Made by a program: the position numbers and the translations under genes | In this document: positions 47,401 through 59,877 of the stretch, in pieces | Numbering within the stretch: the first letter of the stretch is position 1 | Layout of the letters: every line of letters starts with the position of its first letter | Assembly: GCF_001540865.1 (NCBI RefSeq) | Contig: NC_033641.1 | Coordinates: forward strand, 5,052,964-5,116,963 | Source of the DNA: Ananas comosus | Lineage: Eukaryota; Streptophyta; Magnoliopsida; Poales; Bromeliaceae | Direction: 5' to 3' | Length of the DNA stretch: 64,000 nt | Notes under the pieces: model-generated | What the model saw: only the letters and a program-made list of their open reading frames with translations | Database searches by the model: none | Told to the model about the DNA's origin: nothing

Positions 47401-50400
47401 GGTTGTGAGCTTGAACAACTGTACGGCCCTGTAGATTCCAGGCCGGAGTCCTCGTAAGAACCAATCCGCCCGGTCCCGGTCATCTCTGACAACCTCCGGG
47501 ACACAGTCAATAATACGAGAGAACTCTTGCTCGTATTCTGCTACCGAGCGATCCCCCTGCCTCAGTGTGCGGAATTTCTCCTGCAACTTCCGCTTCACCG
47601 TATCCGGAAAATAGTTGGCAAACATCGCCTTCTTGAACTCATCCCACATCATAGGTGGAAGATCAGAAGGCCGATCTCGTTTCACTCGTTTCCACCACAC
47701 CTTCGCTGTCTTCTCGAGGCAATGGGTGGCGAGACTCACCTTGTCCTTTTCCGAGGTATAGAGATCTTCGAAAAGGGTTTCCATTGAGTCAATCCATGAC
47801 TCGACCATCGACGGCTCCACCTTCTCTCCTTCGAAGATTGGCGGGTTGAACTTCTTGAATCTTATAAGAGCCGTCAACGCGCGCTCCCGCTCTACTTCCT
47901 CAGCCGCTGCATCGGGTGTTGCCGAACCCGAAGCCGCCGGGAGCACACTTGCCGGTGGGGGACATGCCGCCACCGGGACTGCTGCCACGCCCTCACCCTC
48001 TGCCACCTCAGGCACGTGCGCCGAGGGTGCAGGCTGATTACGACCTTCCGTCGCCGTCGCAGCCGTCGCAGCAATCTGCCGCTCCATTAGCTCCTGGAGA
48101 CGATCAAACCGACCCGCTAACGCGGTCATATGAGCCCGTAGCTCATGCACCTCACTAGGATTAGACGACTCTGGCACCAGAGGAGGTCCAGCTTGCTCTG
48201 GCACCTCGGGCGGCGGTGCCAGAACCGTCCTGCGTGCGTAGCGTCTTGGAGACATTTGTTCCTGAAACGCAATAACCAGGTCAATAAACTCAACCCATAA
48301 ACTCGCTCGCAACCACGACTGACGCGACTCAACACTAAAATCAGGCGGAAGCACACAAGTGTACTCATTCTAGACTCTCGGTGTCATGTTGTCGGCCGCC
48401 AACACTCTCACTTCAAGCCAAGAACTAATACCACTTGAATCCGTCTCTATTCACAACTAGAGACATAGTGACAACTTCAACCCAATCGAATTATCTTCCG
48501 CCACTCGGCTTAGGTTCACGTTTCACTCACGCACCTATAGCCTTAAGGTTTACCGTCCTAGGGTCTCCTAGGTCGTCCTAGACTCTCTCTTTTTACTTGC
48601 TCTTAACTTGCTCTGATACCACATTTATCTGTCACGCCCCGAGACCGCTACCAATTTGGTCCGGTTCGAGCGCGTCGAACAGACGCCGGACGGACAGCAC
48701 CTCCCCTGTCCGCCCAAGGCTCAAAAGTAAGATCATGTACATAGAATTGCCCAGGAATAATTCAATACATACACGATCCAACAAGGAGAGAAGCACAAAG
48801 AGTGCAATACAACAAGAGCAAGTAACACAAGTATACATACAAGTGCATAAAGAGAGATACATCTAGCTATTACTTCACATTCCATTTTTACATCTTTGAT
48901 ATATTACATTTTCATCTTCCAAAATGTAAGTACATGTTTCTTCAAAATATAAGTAGCCCTCTCATAACTATCCAAAACATTCTCTAGTACACGAGGGTAC
49001 TCTAATGCATAAAGGAAAAGCTACTAACTAGGCTCACTTAGGGCGCTATGCCCTTGCCGCGGTCCTCGCTTGGCTCGCCTCTGTGTGTACCTGTACCCCA
49101 AAACCACACGGGGTGAGAACTATTAAATATAGTTCCCAGTGGGTTCGGCCGCCGACTCCGCCGATCTTCCCACTAGGTCTAAGCAGGCATAAGCAGATAG
49201 ATAGATATCTGTAACTGTAATTGATGCATATAGAAAGAATTGCAAGGTTCTACTATGCCTGGAGAACAAGAGTAAATCACATAGCCATGTAATCTCTAAC
49301 ATGCTATAATAACTCTATTAAGTATACATGCAATTCTACTATGCCCAACATGCTCAACATGCTCAATATGCTTACTATGCTCAATATGCATAATTCTCTT
49401 GAGTTCATTACCCAATCATCTGGCTGGCCCAAAGGCGCGCCCTCGACTCACAACTCAAATCCGTCTATGAAGGGGGACTCGAACCACCCGAGGGATTGTC
49501 TGCGGGACCCCACATAGGCTATCCCTTGGGACCCCACATAGGCTATCCCAATCGTTTCACGTGCCAAGACTCCGGAGCTCGCACTACTTGTGCGGGGCGA
49601 CCGCCACAAGCGCTGAACAGACTGTGTGAGTATGATCAAATCCGTTTCCAACGAAGGTACCCGGTCACTATGACCAACATGCACAAGTATTCTTTTAACA
49701 CTACGTTCTAATGCCACTCGTCAAGTTGTTTACTTGGTATACATATGCCACTCGTCAAGTATGTACTTGGTTCACATGTCACTTGCCATAATGCAATTGT
49801 CCCAACTATACTAGTCATATGTCATCCATGCAAGATCAAGTTATTGTTTAACTTATCTCTATAGGGTTCTATGTCACAAACTCATTCTCATGCACCCTAA
49901 GTTCACATGCCAAGCCTACTATGCCGCAATACAAGGGAGCATGCAAGAATAGTAAAAGTAACATCTAAATACCCTAACATGCATGATACTATATATGTAG
50001 TATGTTCAACATAGAAATACTTAGACATAGGGAGAAGCCCAGTTGCTTCGGGATGACACCCCCCACCTTTTATCGCTATCACGAGGCTAGGATTCCGATT
50101 TCGTGATTTTTGGAAGCTTTCGCCGCAAGTTGCGGCAATCTGTACCCTAACAGCTTCGTTCTTTAATATCTTCGTGTACGCTCGTCGTATCGCCGAACCG
50201 ACTTCGCCAACGCGTCAGAAAACCTAGCAATTAGGTTTATACATGATCAATTTAGATCAAACCCTCACGTATTGCAAAATCCCATTTTTGAGCCCTAACA
50301 TGCAATTAGCCCCAAATAATCCAAATTAAATGGAGCAACATGCTAAGAATGCTCATTAGAGGCTACTAGAATACTTAAGGTTAAAGATTAAGCCAAATCC

Positions 50401-51832
50401 CAAAAGTTTACCCCAATGTGAACGCCGCAATGAAAACACGTCGCTCCAACGGGCGCACGAAAGCTCAATCCGTCGCCTCCAACGCGTTCGCAAGCTCGAT
50501 CTCCACCAACGCCGCGAATTTGGGCGAAAGATCTAGAGAGATGAGAGAGATATTTAGAGAGAGAAAGAGAGGGTTTCTCTCTCCTTCACCATGTGCGTGT
50601 GATGCTTGTGCTGGCTGCAGCTGAGGAGGAAGAAGAAGCCTAGTAGCTTCTACTTATAGTCAACACCTCAATAGTAGCATACACTATTCACATCAGGCAG
50701 CTCAAAATCTGATATCTTTCGCCGGAGCTCCCTGAATATCCGTTTGAGCTCAAATTTGACAGTCATGTTCGGTTTTGCTTAACTTAACGAAAGAAATTTT
50801 AATCTTTCAGTTTCGACCCCATTTGGTCACCGAAAACTGTGCCGAACTGCAATCTTTATCAGATGGCTTTCGGATTTTATTTCTCACTCTACGGGTGTCA
50901 GAAAAATACGAAACTTTAAATCTAGCCTCATAAGAATAATTCTGGCTTATCCTCCAGTTTTCAGAATTTTCTGACACTATGCGTTTTCTGCTAATCTATC
51001 TGCCCCGTTTCACACAGAAAATTCTAAATCATCTGTTTTCGCTCCGATTTCAACACGAGCCATTCCAGACTTATATTTTATGTCTATAAGTCCAATAAAA
51101 TAGTATTTCACACTATTTTCATTTATATTTATTTTTATATTAAAATTTCAGCATACTACACCCCACCGCAACTTCATAATTTAAGAAGTTCGGTACCTTA
51201 CAGCTGCCTAAGTAGAAGATCTTATGTGAGGGAAGAAAAGAGTAGAACACAGAGAGAATGGGTAAGAAATAGTTGATATGATAGGACCTGAAATCGTAGG
51301 GTCCATGTGCGCCAAGTAGTTAGAACTAAAGGCTTTTTCGGTTTTTGTTGTTTGATTTTGAATTCTCATGCACTTTTGCCATGATTGGGCAAAACATGTA
51401 ATAAAGTACGCATTTAATTGACCACGTGCAATTTCCAGCTTATGTTATCCAAATGTTAGTCTCTATATGATGTTAGGCGGCCTCCAGCTTTTCGTCGTGT
51501 TTGTCCAGTTATTTGTTGTACATAATTTATTAGGATTCTATCATCCTTGCATTAAATCTTCTCTGCATACTGTGTAGGTGGATATAAGAATTGCGCCTGG
51601 AACCCATGCAACTGAAGCAACTGGTCCGCTCTCATTTCTTATTAATTTCTTCAGTACCAACCCTGCCTGTTTCTATTTTTGGTAAAACACTAATATTGCT
51701 GAAGTGTTGATACTTTCTCTGCCTAATGCAGTGAATAAGCAATTGAATGACAAAGAACGGGTCGCAGCAGCATTGGAAAACCCTACCCTGTTGGAAGTAA
51801 TCGAGGATTGCTTGTCACCCACATTTGCCTGA
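44486..51832 (+). CDS. AE7: AE7/MIP18 cytosolic Fe-S cluster assembly factor
   Basis: Plant homologue of human MIP18/FAM96B (CIAO2) and yeast Cia2. It works with MMS19, CIA1 and NAR1 in the cytosolic iron-sulphur targeting complex that loads clusters onto nuclear and cytosolic enzymes such as DNA polymerases and helicases. Coding exons by homology and splice sites: 44486-44609, 45277-45382, 45480-45579, 51578-51623, 51732-51832 (477 nt, 158 codons), matching the usual length of about 157. The protein starts [20 protein letters not shown]. The Fe-S assembly/DUF59 region includes [11 protein letters not shown] (residues 49-59), the conserved Cys87 in [12 protein letters not shown], and [18 protein letters not shown] near the end. 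Introns 2-4 are GT-AG; intron 1 is U12-type AT-AA. Intron 3 is 5998 bp because of element J. Reading frame intact, so likely functional. Confidence 0.95.
44610..45276 (+). other. AE7: AE7 intron 1, U12-type with AT-AA ends
   Basis: The 5' end reads ATATCCTTTT, the exact minor-spliceosome consensus. A perfect branch site TTCCTTAAC lies at 45259-45267, with branch A 10 nt before the intron end. The only end that keeps frame (…TTT G|AT CAT ATT) leaves the terminal dinucleotide AA (45275-45276). Using the AC at 45273-45274 would shift the frame. Confidence 0.85.
46164..46164. other. Scaffold join (single N) inside AE7 intron 3
   Basis: N between AT-rich intron sequence and a GC-richer unknown segment. 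The true intron length is therefore unknown. Confidence 0.85.
46165..47187. other. Unknown coding-like segment in AE7 intron
   Basis: I do not recognise it. On the plus strand one frame from about 46266 to 47180 reads like protein with about a dozen stops, most of them one C-to-T step from Gln or Arg codons; pieces include [20 protein letters not shown] and [20 protein letters not shown]. The minus strand has a 145-codon open frame (46793-47230) that overlaps the gag of J at its start. It begins at an N and ends at the broken gag of J, so it could be decayed transposon or viral-like sequence, a gene fragment, or misjoined DNA. No gypsy RT, RNase H or integrase motif is visible. Confidence 0.4.
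47188..48255 (-). pseudogene. gag of element J (truncated)
   Basis: From the ATG at 48255, 6 nt after GCGTTTCAG. Open through a coiled-coil N-terminus, core ([41 protein letters not shown]), a basic [10 protein letters not shown] tract and the first half of the zinc knuckle (CAICGG), then cut at 47188. About 355 codons are open without a stop, so this is the best-preserved gag in the window with D. No pol follows. Confidence 0.9.
48613..48621 (-). promoter_or_regulatory. Primer-binding site of element J
   Basis: Minus strand TGGTATCAGAG, 8 bases from the LTR end; initiator-Met tRNA type. Confidence 0.85.
48630..51202 (-). mobile_element. 5' LTR of element J
   Basis: TGTCACGCCCC at 48630 to CGGTACCTTACA at 51202. 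Sense-strand start resembles LTR H. Contains a donor GGG|GTAAAC at 50411, hairpin (49117-49135 with outer arms to about 49180), acceptor GGGTACAG ending 49091 and a 33-nt microexon. Unlike the others it has no obvious ACCGGT cluster; the corresponding segment (50700-51200) is AT-rich. Right flank returns to AE7 intron. It lies in antisense to AE7. Confidence 0.9.
49058..49090 (-). other. Predicted 33-nt leader microexon, LTR J
   Basis: Acceptor GGGTACAG, donor GCG|GCAAGG. Predicted intron 1 is 49091-50411, and intron 2 is 48262-49057 (796 nt), ending 6 nt before gag. Confidence 0.48.
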
Positions 51833-52243
51833 TGCCTGGACTGCAGCGGGTCTGTTATCGACTACTGCGCTCATTGTCATGCTTTGCAGTCAGTCTGTAC
51901 TGATAACGGAATCTGAGTGATATAGGGTGGCCTACACTTTCCCAGAGTGCAGTGCAAAGTTGTTTATGGGTAATTTTGGTGTGCTCGCTAGAAAAAAGGA
52001 GTTTCGGCAACAAGTATTTTGCTGGATTAGGTTGACAATTCGTTAATTGTTGGGTCAACGTTATTTCCTAGCTTTCTGGATTATGAATAGATTGTGAATA
52101 ACAGGGAAATGGAAAGCAACGGTGGAGAAAAATTTTTGGTGCTTCATTCATGCGATCTGGGTTTTTGTATTGGTCGGCAGAGGTAACTGCTTATCGGGGC
52201 ATATCGTTTACAAAAATACTTATGTAGCTTTTTATCCAAACTA
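51833..52243 (+). other. AE7 3' flank / probable 3'UTR
   Basis: Non-coding sequence following the AE7 stop codon, up to the Helitron-like terminus. AT-rich motifs near 52080-52110 could serve polyadenylation, but no site is certain. Confidence 0.5.
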
Positions 52244-52435
52244 CTAGTTAAGGGGACCCGCGCGTTGCGGCGGAGAGCTAGGAGCTAATACAACAGTATT
52301 GTATTACAGTTTTTAAATAATTTTTTTCCAACTATAGAATTTTGTAAAGTAAGATGGCTTAATTTTAGGTCAAGGTATTTTTTATTACTTACAACTAATT
52401 CGAAATATAGCAAATTTGTGAATGCAAAATTATGA

Positions 52436-52679
52436 ATTTCAATGCTTTAACGAATTCAAAACTCCAGCCGCAATTTGCAAATGTTACCGGAGCAAGCACA
52501 ACAAAGGTATTTCGAGAACCCTTAAGCAGCGTAAACAAATAAACCCTAGTAGCAAATATTTCAATGTTCTAATGAATTCAAAACTCGCGCCGCGAATTAC
52601 AGATGTTACCAAAGTAAATACAACAAAAGTATTTCGCGAACCCTTAAGCAGTGTAAACAAATAAACCTATGTAGCAAAC
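52436..52679. repeat. 122-bp tandem duplication
   Basis: Two diverged copies, 52436-52557 and 52558-52679, starting ATTTCAATG and containing TATTTCG..AACCCTTAAGCAG. They lie about 190 bp from the Helitron-like terminus. Confidence 0.85.
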
Positions 52680-53845
52680 ACTGGAACGATTACTGAAAGA
52701 CAAAAGAGACAATCTTGTTAAATCAACCATTTGTAAACATGTCTAAAACAAAGATGAAAGATATTAGAGCATTTTTAAATTTTCTACATTTAGCAATGAC
52801 GCAAGAGATTACTGCTGATAAGGTTAAAACAATATATTCGATTATCATTCAGAGTTGTTTATTAAACCTGCGAAGACAACTTAGCGCATGAAAATGAACA
52901 TAACAACGTGAAAGCCTCCAATTATGCGAAAGATCTGGAAGGACAAAATATTACACCAGAATATAGAAAGAAAAGTATCAAATAGCAATTGAGAAAAAAA
53001 GTTGTTTAAAAAACACCGATGANAAAAAAATCATGGAAGCTATAAAATTGAAACCTTAGAAACTAAAATGAAATTGAAACCAAAATTAAGATTGCTATGA
53101 AATTTGAAAGACAAAACAACTTATTTCTACTTGAAAAAAAAACCATAAAATGTAGTACCCTATAAAAGGAAATCTGGTAAGAATATCTTACCATTCTAGC
53201 ATGATCTAAATATATTATTTTTCTGATCATGCCAAATTTATTCTTTTATGCAACAAATTAGAAAGCTATTCCAAATAGGCCAAAAAAATACTTGTGAAAG
53301 AAATTAGAGAAATAGATGAATAATTCTAAAAACTGAAGCCACGAATTCTGCAATAAACTGGCGTAGTATTGATTTAGCTCACTTTGCAACTATTAAGACA
53401 AACTACCTCTTCAGTGCTTAGCAAACAACGCAAAAATATTAATAGAATTATGTAAAATGCAAAGTCTTATATGTTTGAGCAAACAATTAAAATAAAATGA
53501 ACATCTATGGTACCAAAACTACAAACCTAAACTAACTGAAACTGAGTCCATAAGAAAATAATCTTATAAATATCCAAAATTTTTGTACATAGGAATTGCT
53601 TAAGGCTCACCTGCTTTTTCCTCTTCATTTGTGATAGAAAAGGCCAAAGATCTTTTCTTGCTAAAAAAAAAAAAGATTCCGCAACTGGTCATTGTTTGGT
53701 TTTATTTGATAATCACCATTTGATCCACCGTCATAATGAACATTTGCACTCGAATATTCTTCATTTGCAGGTTTTATGGCTTCAGAATAAAACATTTCAG
53801 CTAACTTTGGAAGACGGGCTTGTGACCTATTCATTTTCCCAAATG
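52680..53845. other. AT-rich non-coding stretch with coding-like end
   Basis: Mostly AT-rich with an N at 53023 and no recognisable gene to about 53640. On the minus strand 53845-53661 is open and reads KMNRSQARLPKLAEMF and following residues, possibly an exon of a captured gene; I do not recognise the protein. It is cut by LTR L at 53846, and on the other side of L only AT-rich sequence is seen. Confidence 0.4.
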
Positions 53846-56800
53846 TGTAATAACGGTCATTTTTTTTATGAAAATTAAACCCTTTGTTGATAATGTTTCT
53901 ATGTGTAATGTAATTATAAAAGCACACGTCAAATTTCAGGCGAAACCGAGCTAAAGTAGAGAAGTTATGAGACCTGGAAGTTCGACTTAAGTGAATAGTA
54001 ACTCCGGTTTCCGGAGAAGCCACGAAGCAAACTTGGCCTCTGGCACGTACAGACCTCCGAACATAGGACTCCAATAGCTCGTTTCGAACCTCTCGACTAT
54101 ACTGGAACCATTGGCACTGACAGAATTGGGTTCTGATGCACGGTTGTCGAGAAAAAGGGGTTTAATGGCTTTTACATATGATTATACCTATATGTGGTTT
54201 TGGTGGAACCAATGAGGGTGGGTTTTGTCGCAAATCGGAGACCTTTTCAGACGAAACGAAATGCTAGATTCGATGCCCCAGTCGTGCTGATCGCGCTGGC
54301 GCAATCCGTTTGGAAATCCGACGGACGGATCTTCGGGAATCGCGAAAAGTCCGCGAAGGGGCTGATTTGACAAAACAGATAAATCGCGAAGAAGCCCATT
54401 ATTTTATGCGCCGTTTTGCGAGTTTTCGAACTCGGAGGGACTGTCGTGCAAGGTGCACCAACTGGTAGGGAGCTGGGTCGAAATTGATCAACTTCGGGGG
54501 TTTTTCCGCAAAGTTTACTCTACCTACATATAGGAAGATCTAGGGTTTCGAGGTGAAACCCTAACCCTAATCCGCCCCCAGTTGACCTAGACCACCCTAG
54601 CCGCCCCAGCTGAGCCCTGCCCTATCTGTGCGCGCGCCCCGGTCGCCGGCGTGCTGCTCCGGCCACCGGAAACCCTCCTGCAACCTACCCGGTCCACCAT
54701 CTCGGCCACCCTTTCCTCTTCCTTGGCCGAGAGCAGGTGGGGCAACTCCACCACCTCTGGAAGGGAAGCCCCGGCCGTGATCCACCTCCAGCACGTTGTT
54801 CCCCCGGCTCCGGCCATCCCCGGACGCCGCCGGAGCCGCCTGAGGGAGTTGCGGCCAGCCCGGGTTAGCCCAGACCGAGCCGGGCCAACCTTGGAGCTGC
54901 GCCGCCCCCAAGCCCTGCCGCCGCTTCCCGACGGCCGCGGAGGTCTCCGCCGACCGTCCGGCGACCACCGCACCCGACCCCGGCCACCCTTGACCGCTGC
55001 CGGCCGCCGCAGGTGCCCCCTGCCGCCGCCTTTGTGCTGTACGGGCCGAGCGCGGGCCGCCTTAACTCCCGGGCATCGCTCCCGACCGGCCCCGACCAGC
55101 CCCGGCCGCCGCGTCGCCGCCGGCAACTGTTGGAAAGCACCAAACCGCAAGGGAGTTGGCGGCTTCGTACGCCGCCGCCGCACCTCCGGCCGCCCTGCGC
55201 CGCCTGACGTGGAGTGCCCCGGAGCCCCGCCATCTGGTGCACCCATCCCCGGCCGGACCGCCCGCCGGAATATCGCCGGCGGCCAACCCTAGCTTCCCCC
55301 CTCACTGTGAGTGTTCATTTATGTTCTAGCACTGTTTTTCGAGTTTCCGGTCACCTTTCCGGTGATCCGATAAGCCTCCTGAACTTCGGGAAGTGAGCAT
55401 GATGATCTAGGGTTCGTGCTGAACATCGTGCTCACCTCCGACAGCGGCAAAGATGCCCTGGTTAGTGAATTAGTCGCGATCTTCGCGCTGTGCGTGCAGT
55501 TTAACAGACCTTCGCGTCGCTCGTGCGCGCACCGCAGTCGCAGAATGTGCTCCGAATGGTGAGCACGGTCTCCGGCACGCTGAAACCTGTCAGCGAGTAT
55601 GACGGTCGGATTAATCGACCTCTGGTTTGCGTGCACGGTCCAGAAAAGCCTAGAAATCACATGAAAAGATGCGATTTCACGTATCGGTATGGGCTTTTGG
55701 GTTTTTTGCTTCGTTGTAGATGCTGTTGGCAGCATGTTTGGGCTGAGGATAACCTTTGGACTGATCGTCCAAGGCCCCAAGCCCTTGCGGAAATCGAAAA
55801 GTGATTCCGGAGCGTTTTCGGCGAAATCCGCCGATAGAACGCGGTTTCGGTTCGGATTTCATCCGACGGTGCCTCGTGGCTGAGTGTAGCGTCGCTGAGC
55901 CTTGTTGGCTGGTCACCCGCGTCGTTTTGAGGGTTCCGAAATGACGGGTGAGCGACGATGAAGTTTCGGTGCGGTTTTCGGGACTTCCGGCTTATTCGGT
56001 AATCGGTTTTGGAAAACCGGTCGTGGTTCTGGTGAGCGGGGGTTGTGAGTTAGCATTACATGTCAGTGGGTTAGACCTTAACCCGTTGGACCTTTCGTAG
56101 GTTCGGTCGCACCGTCTTCACAGTCGAGAGACCTTCATCAGATACGTACAGGTGGGTACTTCGACCCGACGTCGGTACAGTGGTGCACGCTCGGTGACCC
56201 TTCTTCACCCCTACTGTTTACTCTATCTTACTGTTATATTGAACCTTACACCTGCATTTATATCTGCATTCCTCTACTCAGTTATTTCCATGTTGACATC
56301 ATGCTTAGGAGTAGAGTTGACTTATCTGTTCACTATATCTGTGGTTTGGTTGGGCGGCTCCCCTATTTTGATATCTATGACCTATTCGGTCGAGTTGCTA
56401 CAGCTCTATCTTGATATACGTAGCCGACTAGTTACTGATGATCTATACGGTCGGTGTGCCCTGAGGGGCTGGATTGTCGGCTAGTTGCCGATGGAAGATC
56501 TTTGAGCATACTACATTGATCGCCACTCCAGGTACGCATTTCACGAACACCAGCGGTCTGATCCACCGCAAGAGGGTGTTCTTTTCCGGAAAAGTGGTTG
56601 GATTGCCAACCCGTGAGCCCAGGGGCTTTATTGCGAGGGTATATGCTTCTGACCCAGGGGCTTTATTGCGAGGGTCAGGTACAGGTTGAGCGGTGTGGCA
56701 TGGGCCTGACGTCTTCGGACCAATAGGGCAGCGAGATTGGGTACTTTTGAGGTTATTGTCAGTTGACGCATGCATACAGTAGCTATAGTGTTTACTTCCA

Positions 56801-57662
56801 GTACATCCTTATCTGTTTATTGTAGCTACTGTTTTATTCACCTGCATCTATACTTGTCAGCTTCTTACTTATCAGCATCTTTACTTACCAGCTTTTATAT
56901 CTATCTAGTTCTCCGTGACTGGTGAGTACCCCTCGCCTTCTTCGGCTTGCGGTACCCACTGGGAAGGGAGACATGTTTACATGTTCTCACCCCCCGCCCC
57001 CATTACAGGTGACGTAGCCGGTCCGAGTGGGACAGCTGGTGAGGAACGGGTCTAGCATACGATAGAGCTTTTCGTCCCGTGGTTTGGTTTATCTACCCTT
57101 ACTCTTCATGATTAAATAAATAACTAACTTAGACATATTATGGTTCAGTTTTATTTTACTATTTGGATATCTGAGTTTTCAGTTGGTTTTGGAATGTAAT
57201 AAAGGAATTTGCGTTTTCTTGAAATGGAAATGGCTTTCTACCCCTCGTGGTAGCGTTTTGAAAAGTTAAAAGTTCCTGTGTAGGGAACAGTTTTAAAAAG
57301 GTTTTCTGTGAATTTTATATCTTAGTATTTCAAAACCTGTTTCTGTGGTTGGAAACATTTTAACTGATAGATGTGGATTTATATTTAAATAGCGAATGTA
57401 TATTTGTGAATCTGTGGTGAATGGTGTATGAATGTATATCTGTGGTTGTTTGTATATTCATCTGGATGTGGTTGTTGTATGATTGAACTCTTGTACTTGT
57501 GCGACGCCGTGCAAATATAGGGGAGACGCTGTCCGTGTGAACAGTGGAACTCCTGTATTTGTGGCGGATCTGGCACACTCTGGGGTCAGATTTAAAAAAA
57601 AAAAAAAAATTCAGACGCTTTTCCGCTACCTTTTAAACTAAAAGGGACCCCGGGGCGTGACA
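53846..57662 (+). mobile_element. Solo LTR L
   Basis: Begins TGTAATAACGG, ends CCGGGGCGTGACA, flanked by perfect AAATG duplications (53841-53845 and 57663-57667). At 3817 bp it is the longest LTR here, without coding domains. A GC-rich block at 54580-55290 with long open frames on both strands reads as low-complexity Pro/Arg/Gly peptide and is not judged a gene. The conserved module recurs at 56915-57008: outer arms, inner stem GACATG/CATGTT, TTCTCACCCC tract and acceptor ATTACAG. A possible donor ACT|GTGAGT is at 55306. Confidence 0.9.
57009..57038 (+). other. Predicted 30-nt leader microexon, LTR L
   Basis: Acceptor CCCATTACAG, donor GCTG|GTGAGG. It is 30 nt, 3 fewer than the usual 33, in the most diverged LTR of the set. 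Confidence 0.4.
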
Positions 57663-57667
57663 AAATG

Positions 57668-59058
57668 TCAATCACCACAGCAGTAGAAACCAAATATAAA
57701 TCAACCAGGTGCAAAAGTAAATGAAAATTTCAAGGGAATAAAAAAAAAATAAAAGAAGTAATGATAAGACAATAGCATTTCTTAAACAAAAAAACTGAAA
57801 CCTACCTTTTTAGCTTCTGTTGTGCTTTATGCCTTTGACTTTAATAATTAAACTTCTTCAATTTCAAAGCAATCCTACAAAGTAAATAATTAAAAGGAAT
57901 GCAAAGTAATATTATTATCTTTTTATCTTGAAGCACTATATAATGTTTTGTCATATTTTCTAAATTGAATATAAATATTAAAAATTAAAACTTTTTATAT
58001 TCTTACTTGCTCTTTACTCAGTTGCTACTCAAGATCGCCTATTATAATAGAGAGCTTGTGTGCTTCTTCAACTTTTTGCTCCTGAAAGACTTGTTAAAGA
58101 ACACACGCAAAAAAAAAGCCTAAATACATACGACACGTAAAAATTTAACTCATATAGTAGTTCAGATATTCATAAATAAAAAAAAGCAGTCTGATCAAAT
58201 ATTCAATTTTATATGTTTCAGCTGAACTCTAGTTGGGATATTCATCCTTAATCAGCTCAACATCTTATTTTATGTGCTTTAGCTGCATAAAAGAGGGAGG
58301 AAGTTCACAAATAAACAAAGAAAAACAACATGCTGATGATAAAACACAGGAATTTTTTTTGCTGCCCTATTCCAACCGAAATTATTTTTGAGTTAAATTT
58401 ACATCACCATACTTTTATTAAAATTAACAAATAAAAAGACAAAAAACATATTGTTAATAATGATTAGGAACCTATAAATATAAAGATTTTTAAAGTCGGC
58501 AGTGACAATATATCAAACAGTTTACAAATAAATAAAAAAAAATATTGTTAACAATGATTAGGACCTATAAATACTTTTAAAATTGCAAGCGACAATACAT
58601 CGAACAGTTTGCGTGCATGGTAAACAACCCCAACATCACGATTAAAATGAATCACAGATAAGAAGGATCCAATCAAAAAGAATAGATCAAAGGGAGAGTG
58701 ATGTAGGGAGGGATCTTATGATGCTGATGATGAAGGACTCAAATTGGACGTCGGATGAGGCAGTGAAAGAGGATGGCATTTGAGAGGAGATGCGGAAGCG
58801 GGCGTTGCCCCTGTACACAGCACAAAAAGACAACGGTCATTCTTTTGCCATTCTATCCATTTGAATATACTCTAAGAAAGGTAAAAAATGCCTCCCTTCG
58901 ATTGCTAATATATAAGTAATTTGCTAGTAATGACCTTTAAATTCCGATGGAAAAGTACTTAAATCACATATATTCTAAAGTTTAATAATAACGTCAGAAT
59001 ATTGAAGTTAGGTTACCCAATTCAAAACAGCAATACATCAGGCGAGGTCTGTATAGTA
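57668..59058. other. AT-rich sequence without recognised gene
   Basis: Mostly A/T-rich. Contains a 94-bp tandem duplication (58448-58541, then 58542 to about 58620). A less AT-rich patch at 58690-58810 could be an exon remnant (minus strand), but no product is recognisable. Confidence 0.5.
58448..58620. repeat. 94-bp tandem duplication
   Basis: Two copies starting ATATTGTTAA(T/C)AATGATTAGG and ending CA(A/G)ACAGTTT; about 94 bp apart with small indels. Confidence 0.8.
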
Positions 59059-59556
59059 TTACTGAACAACAATAAGGCATACTATTACCTCTGCCATGGC
59101 TTTGATTTTGAGAGTCGTGCTGCTAGAAAGAATGATAAGTTGTCCATCTTTCCTAATTTCCTTGAACAGGAGAGCACAATCTAGAATGTGATCCTTAGCT
59201 GTTGGAGAAACAATATGCATGAAATTTCCATATCTTGAGAAAGACATGGAGCTAAAGATCTTAGCCCCGAGTTCATTATTTCCATCAATGAATTGCAAAG
59301 TTGGTGTTATAGGAGGAGTTGGTGCCACTGGTTTAGTCTCTAGAGAGCTTTGGACATAGAGCCACCAACTTGTATTTTTCATACATTCTTCAATCCATTG
59401 TAGTGCTGAAGAAGCCTTTGAAGATGGCCTTCTAAAGAAGTTTTTCATACATTCTTCAATCCACCAACTTGTATTTTTCATACATTCTTCAATCCATTGT
59501 AGTGCTGAAGAAGCCTTTGAAGATGGCCTTCTAAAGAAGTTTCCATGTCGCTTCAT
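59059..59556 (-). pseudogene. Unidentified protein fragment with internal duplication
   Basis: Open minus-strand frame of 165 codons. The first part contains an in-frame 99-bp tandem duplication (unit 59362-59460, second copy from 59461), giving SSKASSALQWIEECMKNTSWW twice. The rest reads LYVQSSLETKPVAPTPP..GAKIFSSMSFSRYGNFMHIVSPTAKDHI..LFKEIRKDGQ, with ordinary protein composition. I do not recognise the family. The region to the left (59059) ends without a clear splice site. Likely one or two captured exons rather than a complete gene. Confidence 0.4.
59362..59541. repeat. 99-bp in-frame tandem duplication
   Basis: Starts CCACCAACTTGTATTTTTCA at both 59362 and 59461. Copies are nearly identical, which points to a recent event, and the length is a multiple of three. 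Confidence 0.9.
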
Positions 59557-59877
59557 GCAGTCAAGCTCCCTTATGACTGAAGCAGAAAGAAATAAAACCT
59601 AACAATTTGCTGAAGAAATCTACATAAGCGACATTTAAAAGTAAAATAAAGCTTGTAATTGTAAAGAAAGCTAATAGTCAAAATTAAAATTATAATACAA
59701 ATAATCTTAAATGGCATTATATATATACAGCAAAAAACTTCACCAGTTAACATTCAAACTACCATCTCCCTCTGCCGATCCACTAAGATACGCCCGCTCC
59801 CGTGGACCGCGTGCAGGAACAATGCGGAGAGCGCAGCGGCGCCGATTGCGGAGAGCTCTGCCGTACCCGCTTAGGGA

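Larger units (their letters stand above)
45580..51577 (+). other. AE7: AE7 intron 3, expanded by transposon insertion
   Basis: Donor AAG|GTATGC and acceptor TGTGTAG. Host-like intron sequence is 45580-46163 and 51203-51577; between them lie an N (46164), a 1-kb unknown segment and truncated element J, all opposite to or unrelated to AE7. A GC-rich degenerate repeat of GCGCCT/AGGCGC units sits at 45778-45870. The flanking splice sites and coding frame are undamaged. Confidence 0.85.

Noticed and set aside
54587..55305. Long overlapping open frames on both strands in LTR L (up to 219 codons)
   Set aside because: Caused by high GC content; Pro/Arg/Gly low complexity, no domain, inside a solo LTR with clean target duplications.
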